The position numbers and the translations under genes are program-made. From positions 1 to 5,433 of the forward strand of contig JAUPLK010000130.1 of the NCBI GenBank assembly GCA_030836925.1: DNA of 5,433 bases, read 5' to 3'. Shown piece by piece: positions 1 through 5,433 of the stretch; position 1 is the stretch's first letter, and each line of letters opens with the position of its first letter. Source of the stretch: Pseudomonadota bacterium (GTDB taxonomy: Bacteria; Pseudomonadota; Gammaproteobacteria; Steroidobacterales; GCA-2729495). The notes below the pieces were generated by a model, which made no database searches, was not told the DNA's origin, and saw only the letters and a program-made list of their open reading frames with translations.

Positions 1-1
1 G

Positions 2-217
2 GCCGGTGCCTTCCCGGAGTTTGCCGATGCCGATGCAGTCAAGGCGCGGCTGGCACTGCTCGGTGTCGTTGCCGAGATCCAGAGCGCCGAAGCCGACGGC
101 CGCCGCTTTCATCGTGTCCGTATCGGACCGATCGATGATCTCGACAAGCTCAACCGCCTGCGAGCGCGGCTGCGTCAGAACCGCATCGAGTTCATGCTCA
201 TTCCCGTCGCGGAATGA
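2..217 (+). CDS. SPOR-domain protein, C-terminal part (FtsN-like), 5' end outside window
   Basis: This is the 3' end of a gene that begins before the window: 71 codons open from the left edge to a TGA at 215-217. The translation reads as nearly a whole SPOR domain. It starts in the first strand (AGAFPEFADADAVKARLALL), continues with the second strand and turn (VAEIQSAEADGRRFHRVRIG), and ends with the second helix (DDLDKLNRLRARLRQNRIE) and last strand (FMLIPVAE). SPOR domains bind septal peptidoglycan lacking stem peptides. In FtsN, DedD and RlpA they follow a membrane anchor or lipoprotein part on the periplasmic side, but that part is not visible here. The pattern of Ala-Asp-Ala, 'HRVRIGP' and a long Leu/Arg helix resembles the FtsN-type SPOR proteins of gammaproteobacteria. 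RlpA or another SPOR protein remains possible. The protein ends a few residues after the domain, as is normal. The next gene starts 24 nt downstream on the same strand, so co-transcription is likely. Confidence 0.85.
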   Translation, partial: AGAFPEFADADAVKARLALLGVVAEIQSAEADGRRFHRVRIGPIDDLDKLNRLRARLRQNRIEFMLIPVAE

Positions 218-241
218 TGCGCAACTTGCCCGAGTCCCGAG

Positions 242-1309
242 ATGACGCGTCCCTTTGATCGCCGGTTTCCGCAGCTCGCGGCCCGGCTGCCGAGGCGACG
301 GCTTGCCGACCTGCCCACGCCACTCGAGTTGGCACCGCGTCTCGGTGCTGCGCTGGGCCTGCCCGCGCTGCTCATCAAGCGCGATGATCTCAGTGGCCAG
401 GCCTATGGTGGCAACAAGCTGCGCAAGCTCGAGTATCTGCTCGGCGAGGCGCTGGCACGCGGTTGCGACACGGTCCTGACTTTCGGTGCGGCCGGCTCCA
501 ACCATGCGCTCGCCACCGCGGTTTATGCCAGCCAGCTCGGGCTGGAGTGCCATGCGATCCTCTCGGAACAGGTGCAGACACCCTGGGTTGCTGACACCCT
601 GCGCTGGCACCTGCAGCTTGGCACTCAGCTGACGCCGGCCGCCAGCTATGCGCAGATGCTGGAGGCGGCGGCCAACATCCGCGCACGGCATCCCGGTGGT
701 GCTGAACGGATGTACGAGATTCCCTGGGGTGGATCGTCGCCACTGGGTACCATTGGTTTCGTCGCCGCCGGTTTCGAAATGGCGGCTCAGCTTGCCGACA
801 TGGGCATGCAGGGGCCGGTGCGTATCTATGTGGCTTGCGGCACCATGGGCAGCGTCGCCGGACTGGTGCTGGGCCTGCACCTGGCCGGTAGTCATGCCAC
901 GGTCGTGGCGGTGCCGATCCTGCCCATGGAGCGTATCGCGGCGCCGGCGATCGCTGCGCTGTGTGATGCGGCCAGCAGGCTGATGCAGGAGCAGGATGCG
1001 AGCGTGCCTGCCTGTCCTGATCCGCAATCACGCTTCGAGTTTCGCAGCGGCTTTCTGGGTGCCGGCTACGCGCAGGCCACGCGCGAAGGCATCGAGGCGA
1101 TGTGTCTTGCGGAGGAACTCGCCGGCCTGAAAACCGAGACCACCTATACCGCCAAGGCCCTGGCCTGCCTGATTGCCGATGCGCGTTCCGGGCGCCTCGA
1201 CGGTGCGGTGCCGGTGTTCTGGCAGACCCTTAATTCGCAGCCGAAACCACCGGGGCTGGGTGCGGTGGATATCGCACGTTTGCCCGTCGACTTGCGGAGG
1301 TATCTGTAG
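242..1309 (+). CDS. PLP-dependent D-cysteine desulfhydrase / ACC deaminase family enzyme
   Basis: A complete 355-residue cytoplasmic enzyme of PLP fold type II (tryptophan synthase beta fold), of usual length for the family. Visible motifs are IKRDDLSG at 45-52; GGNKLRKLE at 56-64, with Lys59 as the expected Schiff-base lysine; GSNH at 85-88, matching the family's (Q)SNH/SNQ segment with the catalytic Ser86; PWGGSSPLGTIGF at 161-173; and a Gly-rich phosphate loop CGTMGSVAGL at 199-208. Family members break D-cysteine into pyruvate, sulfide and ammonia, or open the ring of 1-aminocyclopropane-1-carboxylate. The active-site pair near the C-terminus reads Tyr302-Thr303. True ACC deaminases have Tyr-Glu there, so D-cysteine desulfhydrase or another D-amino acid substrate is more likely. 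Oddly, the usual HTGG motif is replaced by QTLN (328-331). The ATG at 242 is the first in-frame start after a stop at 215-217; no strong Shine-Dalgarno is seen. The TAG stop lies inside a REP element. Exact substrate is uncertain. Confidence 0.9.
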   Translation: MTRPFDRRFPQLAARLPRRRLADLPTPLELAPRLGAALGLPALLIKRDDLSGQAYGGNKLRKLEYLLGEALARGCDTVLTFGAAGSNHALATAVYASQLGLECHAILSEQVQTPWVADTLRWHLQLGTQLTPAASYAQMLEAAANIRARHPGGAERMYEIPWGGSSPLGTIGFVAAGFEMAAQLADMGMQGPVRIYVACGTMGSVAGLVLGLHLAGSHATVVAVPILPMERIAAPAIAALCDAASRLMQEQDASVPACPDPQSRFEFRSGFLGAGYAQATREGIEAMCLAEELAGLKTETTYTAKALACLIADARSGRLDGAVPVFWQTLNSQPKPPGLGAVDIARLPVDLRRYL

Positions 1310-1327
1310 GAGCGCCTTCAGGCGCGA
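1306..1327 (+). repeat. Left REP element of the pair
   Basis: Starts with GTAG at 1306-1309, then a 5-bp stem at 1312-1316 and 1321-1325 closing a TTCA loop (1317-1320), ending in GA. The TAG of its GTAG (1307-1309) is the stop codon of the PLP enzyme gene, so the element overlaps the last codon and a base of that gene. Confidence 0.8.
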
Positions 1328-1348
1328 GCATATTCCCCGCAAAAAGAA

Positions 1349-1370
1349 TCGCGCCTGAAGGCGCTCCTAC
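1349..1370 (-). repeat. Right REP element of the pair, inverted
   Basis: Identical to the left element when read on the minus strand, with its GTAG at 1370-1367 and its small hairpin stem at 1351-1355 and 1360-1364 around a TGAA loop (+ strand). Twenty-two of 22 positions match, which suggests recent insertion or strong constraint. Confidence 0.8.
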
Positions 1371-1382
1371 CAGCGCTCCTAC
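1361..1382. repeat. 12-bp tandem duplication of the REP end; truncated third copy
   Basis: The 12-nt unit GCGCTCCTACCA at 1361-1372 is followed at once by its first 10 nt (GCGCTCCTAC) at 1373-1382. The second copy is therefore a fragment of the right REP end, with GTAGGAGCGC on the minus strand but without the hairpin's other half. Its GTAG (1382-1379) provides the TAG stop codon of the leftward response-regulator gene. It could be a slippage duplication of the REP end or the remnant of an older third element. Confidence 0.7.
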
Positions 1383-2737
1383 TCGTCTTCAGCGACCTGT
1401 CTGAAGTCGATGCCGAGCGAGCGCAGCTTGCGATACAGGTGCGTGCGCTCCATGCCAACCCGCTTCGCCAGCTGTCCAACGCGTCCGCCGCAGAGTGCGA
1501 GCTGCTGGCTCAGGTAGCTGCGTTCGAACTGTTCCCGCGCCTCGCGCAGGGGCATGCCGAGCAGGTCCTGGTCGACGAGCGAGGTGGCGCCGGACTGAGG
1601 CGGTGCAAGTTGCTGATCGAGTTCAGCCAGGCTGATTTCTTCGGCGCCCCCGGCGACCAGCAGCCTGCGCACCAGTGTGGCCAGTTCGCGGACATTGCCG
1701 GGCCAGGGATAGTTTCGCAGCCGGTTCTGGGCAGTCAGTCCGAAGCGGCGAAATGGCAGGCCTTCGCGTTCAACCAGCTGTTCGGCACATTCGCGCAGCA
1801 GCTCCGAGACATCCTCGCGCCGGTCGCGCAATGCCGGCACCCGCAATTCCAGCACCGCGAGGCGCGACAGCAGATCAGGACGCACCTTGTCGGCACGTGC
1901 GGGTGAAAGCGAGGCGATCATCCGCACATCGATGGGAACGGTATCCGCATGTCCGACGCGCACGAAACTGCCCTGCTCAAGCGCACCGGCCAGCAGGCGT
2001 TGTGCTGCCGGGTGCAGTTCATCGAGATTGCGCAGGTAGAGGGTGCCACCGGCAGCCCGCTCGATGATGCCCGCTTCATTCTGTTCCGCAGTGCCGATGC
2101 CAAACAGGACCTGGGCGGCGTTCTCGCCCGGTACGGAGCCGCCAACCAGCGTGATGAAGGGGTGGTCACTGTTGCCGGCAAGGCCGTGAATGTATTGCGC
2201 GAGGGTGCTGCGTCCGGAGCCGGGTTCGCCGACGATCAGCACAGCCTCGGGACGCCTGGCGACGGTGGCAGCCTGTTCACGCAACACGCGCATGGCTTCG
2301 CCGCGTCCGGTTGGTGTCAGCGATGTCGTTCGCTGTCTGCGTCCCCGCCCAGTTTGGTGCGTGCGTTTCGCTGCATCCAGTGCCTTCTGTACCGTGCGGA
2401 GGAGTTTGGCGAGCGACAGGGGTTTCTCGACGAAATCGACCGCTCCCAGTCGCGTGGCTTCCACCGCCGTTTCGACGGTGCCATGGCCGGACAGGATCAC
2501 GACCGGGCAGTCGGGCGTGCCGGCGTCGGTCCACTCGCGCAGCAGCGTGATGCCGTCGATGTCCGGCATCCAGACGTCGAGCAAAATCAGATCGGGTGCA
2601 GCCCGTTGCACTTCGCGGCGTGCGTCGGCCGCATCGCCGGCAACCGTGACGGCATAGCCTTCGTCCGTGAGGATGTCACTGATGGTGCTGCGGATATCCG
2701 CTTCATCGTCCACCACCAGGATGTGTGCTGGGCTCAT
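1379..2737 (-). CDS. ntrX: NtrX-like response regulator with degenerate AAA+ domain
   Basis: A complete 452-residue cytoplasmic regulator, partner of the kinase encoded just upstream. Receiver domain, about 1-120: acidic pair Asp10/Asp11, phospho-acceptor Asp54 (LLDVWMPD), Ser83 and Lys105 (EKP), all as in active receivers. AAA+ region, about 140-375: LIVGEPGSGRS at 167-177, GGTLYLRNLDEL at 230-241, RVPALRDRREDV at 299-310, WPGNVREL at 345-352. C-terminal Fis-type helix-turn-helix, about 405-445, with MERTHLYRKLRSLGI, a typical NtrX signature. The AAA+ core is altered: Walker A Lys is Arg176, the Walker B Asp-Glu is Arg236-Asn237, the sensor I Asn is Ser, and the GAFTGA loop is absent because the LFG-to-Gly segment (213-223) is short. 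It probably regulates by phosphorylation-controlled DNA binding, not by remodelling sigma-54 holoenzyme. The start overlaps the kinase stop as ATGA and has a GGAG 6 nt upstream. NtrX proteins are linked to nitrogen, redox and envelope control; the targets here are unknown. Confidence 0.9.
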   Translation of the reverse strand: MSPAHILVVDDEADIRSTISDILTDEGYAVTVAGDAADARREVQRAAPDLILLDVWMPDIDGITLLREWTDAGTPDCPVVILSGHGTVETAVEATRLGAVDFVEKPLSLAKLLRTVQKALDAAKRTHQTGRGRRQRTTSLTPTGRGEAMRVLREQAATVARRPEAVLIVGEPGSGRSTLAQYIHGLAGNSDHPFITLVGGSVPGENAAQVLFGIGTAEQNEAGIIERAAGGTLYLRNLDELHPAAQRLLAGALEQGSFVRVGHADTVPIDVRMIASLSPARADKVRPDLLSRLAVLELRVPALRDRREDVSELLRECAEQLVEREGLPFRRFGLTAQNRLRNYPWPGNVRELATLVRRLLVAGGAEEISLAELDQQLAPPQSGATSLVDQDLLGMPLREAREQFERSYLSQQLALCGGRVGQLAKRVGMERTHLYRKLRSLGIDFRQVAEDE

Positions 2738-4977
2738 GCTTCGCTCCGTGCCGGTGTCCGTGCATCTGACGAGTCATCCAACCACAGCGAGCGGCTCTCA
2801 CCCGGCGTCTCGGCGCTGCGTCCGCGGACCGGCAGGCGCACCGCAAGCCGTGCGCCACGTGGCGGCACGTTTTCTGCCTGGACCGTGCCGCCGTGCTCTT
2901 CAACCAGCTTGCGGACGATCGCGAGTCCAAGTCCCGTCCCCTTGGTCTTGTTGGTGACATAGGGCTCGAACAGCCGGGGCAGAAGTTCGGTGGCGATTCC
3001 CGGCCCGTTGTCGGTGACGCTGATCTCGACCATGCCGCAGTCGGTGCCGGGCACAAAGCCTGCGACGATCGCGATATGTGCGCCGGTCTGTCCCTCCAGC
3101 GCCTCCTGGGCATTCCTGATCAAATTGTGCAGCAACTGGCGCACGCGGACCGCATCAGCCTCGATCTCGATGTCCTCATCGAGCTGCAGTTCCACGGTCG
3201 GCTGGCCTTCCTGGGCACGATAGAGCCATGCAACCTCACGGATGAGTTTGGTCAGGTCGACACGGGCCATGTTGATCGCCGGTGCGCGCGCATAATCACT
3301 GAAGGCATTGACCATGTCGCGCATCGCCTCGACCTGCTGCACGATCGTGTGGGTCGACCGGTCGAGCACCTTGCCGTCTTCGCCATCCATGTTGGGCAGA
3401 TACCAGCGTCTTATACGTTCGGCGGCAAGCCGTATGGGTGTCAGCGGGTTCTTGATCTCGTGTGCGAGTCGCCGTGCGACTTCGCCCCAGGCTGCATCGC
3501 GCTGCGCGAGCAGCAGTTCAGTGACGTCATCAAACACGACGATCGCGCCGCTGCCGGTTTCCGTGTCACCGGGCAGCGGCGAGCTTGCGCAGTTGAGGAT
3601 GCGCCGGCTGCTGTCGGTGCGCAACACGATCTGGCCCCGCCATTCGACCCGCGTACCCTGCAGGTGCGGCTCCAGCGCTTCGACGAACTGCGCGACGATG
3701 CTGTTACCCTCACCGATGTCTCTCCATGGCGTGCCGGTCAGGGTCTTCGGGTCGAAGCCCAGCACGCGGCCGGCGGCGTCATTGGCAATGCGCAGGGTGC
3801 TATCCGTTGCCAGCGCGATGACGCCGGTCGAAAGACTGCCGAGGATGGTGGCGAGATTGGCCCGCTCGTTCTCGAGTTGCTGCTGGCTTCTGCGTCCCTC
3901 TTCCCGCGCGCGCTTGAGGCGCTCGATCATGCCGTTGAACGATTCGATCAAAAAGCCGATCTCGTCGGCTGCGCCGCGTGGCAAATGCGTGTCGAAATTG
4001 CCTCTGGCCACCGCTTCGGTGCCGATGGCAAGGGCCTCGATCGGTGCCGACAGTCGCCGTGCGAAATAAAAAGCACCCGCGGCCGCCGCGAGCAGCGACA
4101 GCAGCAGGACCAGCGACAGGGTCAGCGCCAGGCTGAACTTCAGCGGTCCGCGCAGGTAACGGAGTTCGGCATAGCGCATGTAGGTGTCTTCAACGGCGTC
4201 GGCCAGCCGTCCCTGACGCGCGCCAATCGGAAATATGGCCTGGAGATAACGCGGAGCCAGTGCATCGCGGTCGCCCGGAATGGTGACGGCAGCACGGATC
4301 TGGTAGCGGTCATCGGATTCCGGTTCGAGGGCGACAAAAGTTTTGGCCCTCTGCAGCTCGGCCAGCACGTCCTCCGCCAGGCGTGGCGGCAGTCGCTCGC
4401 CCTGCATGCTCGAGCCGACGATCTGCAGCTGCCCGTTGAAGACGGTGAGCTCGGCCGCACCGGCATCGGTGCGCAGCACGCCCAGTGCGCGCAGCAGGGG
4501 ATCTCCATCGAGGTTGCCGAGCGCTGCTGCCAGCGCGCCGGTCTGCTGCAGTCTCGAGCTGGCCTGGGTGTCGAGAGCCTCGCGGCTCAGTTTCAGGGCC
4601 GAGGAGATCTCCGTGCCGAGGTCGCTGTCGAACCAGTCATCGATGCCGCTGTTGATGGCGTTCAGCGCAAACAGGTAAACGATGAACAGTGGTGCCAGCG
4701 TCAGTCCCACGAACATCGTGACCAGCCGTAGCCGCAGCCGCGAACCCGGTGCCCGCCGCCGGTAATCGCGTATCAGTTGCACCAGGTTGCCGACGATCAA
4801 TGCCAGCAGCAGCAATCCGGCGCTGATATTCACCCCGATGATGACCAGATGACGGCGACCGAAGCCCTGCAGGCTGGGTGCGGACTGGGCGAGGAGCAGC
4901 AGGGCCGTTACGCCCAGCAGTATCGCAGCGGTGGCAATGATCAGGCCGGCTTTGCCAACTACTCTTCGAGTGGCCAT
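2734..4977 (-). CDS. ntrY: NtrY-like membrane sensor histidine kinase
   Basis: A complete 747-residue inner-membrane kinase that senses an unknown signal and phosphorylates the response regulator encoded next. Order of parts: basic N-terminus; membrane segments near 10-30, 43-68 and 84-107; an extracytoplasmic part about 108-280, opening with the NtrY-like NSGIDDWFDSDLGTEISSAL; a fourth membrane segment about 281-306; HAMP, 307-360; a short coiled linker; PAS, about 370-485 (ILGSLSTGVIAL); HisKA with His506 in LAHEIKNPLTPIRL; and HATPase with N-box HNLIRNAQEAL (617-627), G1 DNGPGI (656-661), F-box LFEPYVTNK and G2 GTGLGLAI (680-687). All catalytic motifs are intact. A 28-residue tail after about 720 is polar and unassigned. 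The start is the first ATG after an in-frame stop at 4989-4987 and overlaps the DUF4390 gene by 19 nt; its Shine-Dalgarno is weak, so coupling to that gene is likely. Length and layout fit NtrY rather than NtrB, which is soluble. Confidence 0.93.
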   Translation of the reverse strand: MATRRVVGKAGLIIATAAILLGVTALLLLAQSAPSLQGFGRRHLVIIGVNISAGLLLLALIVGNLVQLIRDYRRRAPGSRLRLRLVTMFVGLTLAPLFIVYLFALNAINSGIDDWFDSDLGTEISSALKLSREALDTQASSRLQQTGALAAALGNLDGDPLLRALGVLRTDAGAAELTVFNGQLQIVGSSMQGERLPPRLAEDVLAELQRAKTFVALEPESDDRYQIRAAVTIPGDRDALAPRYLQAIFPIGARQGRLADAVEDTYMRYAELRYLRGPLKFSLALTLSLVLLLSLLAAAAGAFYFARRLSAPIEALAIGTEAVARGNFDTHLPRGAADEIGFLIESFNGMIERLKRAREEGRRSQQQLENERANLATILGSLSTGVIALATDSTLRIANDAAGRVLGFDPKTLTGTPWRDIGEGNSIVAQFVEALEPHLQGTRVEWRGQIVLRTDSSRRILNCASSPLPGDTETGSGAIVVFDDVTELLLAQRDAAWGEVARRLAHEIKNPLTPIRLAAERIRRWYLPNMDGEDGKVLDRSTHTIVQQVEAMRDMVNAFSDYARAPAINMARVDLTKLIREVAWLYRAQEGQPTVELQLDEDIEIEADAVRVRQLLHNLIRNAQEALEGQTGAHIAIVAGFVPGTDCGMVEISVTDNGPGIATELLPRLFEPYVTNKTKGTGLGLAIVRKLVEEHGGTVQAENVPPRGARLAVRLPVRGRSAETPGESRSLWLDDSSDARTPARSEA
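2744..2747 (-). promoter_or_regulatory. Shine-Dalgarno for ntrX, inside the end of ntrY
   Basis: On the minus strand GGAG stands 6 nt before the ATG at 2737-2735. It lies within the last codons of the kinase gene and supports this start and translational coupling through the ATGA overlap. Confidence 0.7.
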
Positions 4978-5433
4978 TGATGCCAGTCACTCTCGAGACT
5001 GAAGTCATCGTTCCAGAAGGCCAGCATGCGCAAGGGGCCCGGGAGGCTCTGCTGATCGAGCAGTGCGCGCAGGCTGATAGCGTGCCGCGCTTCCGGGTCG
5101 AGCAGGCTGGAGTCGACCAGTGGCAGGTCGGCGATGGTGCCGAGTTCGTGGAGTGCGGCAAACAGGGTGGTATGCGCAGTCTGCTCATCGGTGCCCGTGT
5201 TGCGTACCAGGTAGCCGCGTGACAAGGGCTGCCACGACAGTTCGTAATCCCGCTGCAGGGCGACGATTTCGCTGTCTGGCAGCCAGTTCCTGATCTCGTT
5301 GACTTCCACCTGCAGGCTGAAGGTCAGACGTATGCCGTTTTGCAGGGCATCGAGCATCTGCCGGTTGAGTTGATAGTCGATGCGTGCCGACAGGTACCAG
5401 GTCTGGTCCCGGAGCCGGGTCTGGACATCGCGG
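4959..5433 (-). CDS. DUF4390 family protein, C-terminal part, 5' end outside window
   Basis: An open frame runs in from the right edge for 157 codons to a TAG at 4961-4959. The visible start reads QTWYLSARIDYQLNRQMLDA, followed by LQNGIRLTFSLQVEVNEIRN, which fits the start and core of the DUF4390 family (structure: small beta-rich domain with a 'YxLxARxDYxL' strand and an 'L.NGI.LTF' strand). A region with Leu/Asp content and the ending LAFWNDDFSLESDWHQWPLEE complete the family pattern. An internal Met (5357-5355) is not the start, because the homologous sequence continues upstream through it. DUF4390 proteins have no established function; many carry a signal peptide or N-terminal anchor and are expected outside the cytoplasm, but that end is not in view. 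In beta- and gammaproteobacteria the gene typically sits between rsmB and ntrYX. Here it overlaps ntrY by 19 nt, which suggests a role linked to NtrY signalling (inference). Confidence 0.85.
   Translation of the reverse strand, partial: RDVQTRLRDQTWYLSARIDYQLNRQMLDALQNGIRLTFSLQVEVNEIRNWLPDSEIVALQRDYELSWQPLSRGYLVRNTGTDEQTAHTTLFAALHELGTIADLPLVDSSLLDPEARHAISLRALLDQQSLPGPLRMLAFWNDDFSLESDWHQWPLEE

Larger units (their letters stand above)
1306..1370. repeat. Inverted pair of GTAG-type REP elements (BIME-like) between convergent genes
   Basis: Two 22-nt arms, 1306-1327 and 1349-1370, are perfect reverse complements separated by a 21-nt spacer rich in A and C. Each arm begins (on its own strand) with GTAGGA and then holds its own small hairpin: stem GCGCC/GGCGC around a TTCA loop (TGAA in the right arm on the + strand). 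A 5' GTAG followed by a GC-rich imperfect palindrome is the known hallmark of REP elements mobilised by RAYT (TnpA-REP) transposases. Closely similar GTAGGAGCG...TTCA... repeats are common in Pseudomonas and Xanthomonadaceae. The pair can fold either as two small hairpins or as one 22-bp stem. In transcripts from either side this could halt RNA polymerase or block 3' exonucleases, but there is no T-run, so I do not call a classic intrinsic terminator. No RAYT gene lies in the window. Family assignment is from pattern recognition; copy number elsewhere in the genome is unknown. Confidence 0.85.

Noticed and set aside
215..244. SPOR gene and PLP enzyme gene lie in the same reading frame, separated by one TGA and eight codons
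   Set aside because: A read-through fusion was considered. The SPOR domain is complete at the stop and the PLP enzyme has its own ATG and a normal N-terminus, so this is two genes in frame by chance.
390..1031. 213-codon open frame on the - strand within the PLP enzyme gene
   Set aside because: Its translation is rich in Arg, Pro, His and Trp with no motif, a typical shadow of a GC-rich gene.
1306..1370. Classic Rho-independent terminator
   Set aside because: The long stem is there, but no run of T follows on either strand. I keep it as a REP pair that may affect transcript ends.
1949..2962. 337-codon open frame on the + strand, opposite ntrX and the end of ntrY
   Set aside because: It spans the antisense of two overlapping real genes and has no domain or ribosome-binding signal that I can see.
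4075..4125. CAG/CTG-rich run resembling a short tandem repeat
   Set aside because: It encodes the Leu/Ala-rich fourth membrane segment of the kinase; the repeats are irregular and explained by codon use.
2893..4731. Very long open frame (612 codons) on the + strand, opposite ntrY
   Set aside because: It is the antisense of a clearly conserved kinase gene. Long antisense frames are expected in GC-rich DNA where stop codons are rare, and its translation shows no recognisable domain.
5355..5357. ATG as the start of the DUF4390 gene
   Set aside because: The frame stays open to the window edge and the upstream residues (WYLSARIDYQL) match the family, so this Met is internal.

Overview
The window looks like chromosomal DNA of a high-GC gammaproteobacterium. 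The evidence is GC-rich third codon positions, an NtrY/NtrX two-component pair preceded by a DUF4390 gene, an FtsN-like SPOR domain, and a GTAG-type REP repeat (GTAGGAGCG...TTCA...) of the sort abundant in Pseudomonas, Xanthomonadaceae and relatives. I cannot name a genus; an origin near Xanthomonadales/Pseudomonadales is inference. Coding density is very high, and no stretch over 300 bases lacks a gene.

Layout. Bases 2-217 (+) are the last 71 codons of a SPOR-domain (peptidoglycan-binding, FtsN-like) protein. After 24 nt comes a complete fold-type II PLP enzyme of the D-cysteine desulfhydrase/ACC deaminase family (242-1309, +). These two converge on a leftward set of three overlapping genes: the 3' part of a DUF4390 gene (4959-5433, -), an NtrY-type sensor kinase (2734-4977, -) and an NtrX-type response regulator (1379-2737, -). 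The two convergent units are separated by only 69 nt, filled almost entirely by an inverted pair of REP elements (1306-1370) plus a truncated third copy (1373-1382).

How the genes work together. DUF4390, ntrY and ntrX overlap by 19 and 4 nt and so are almost certainly one translationally coupled operon. NtrY is a membrane kinase with periplasmic, HAMP, PAS, HisKA and HATPase parts, all with intact catalytic motifs. It should phosphorylate Asp54 of NtrX. The DNA-binding and receiver modules of NtrX look intact, but its central AAA+ domain is badly degenerate: altered Walker A, lost Walker B acids, lost sensor I Asn and no GAFTGA loop. It is therefore unlikely to act as a sigma-54 ATPase activator.

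Most notable points: the degenerate AAA+ domain of NtrX; the REP pair, whose conserved GTAG supplies the TAG stop codons of both convergent genes; and a PLP enzyme that keeps the D-cysteine desulfhydrase-type active-site Thr but lacks the usual HTGG motif. I found no RNA gene, CRISPR array, prophage or insertion-sequence gene, and nothing I would claim as a wholly new system.
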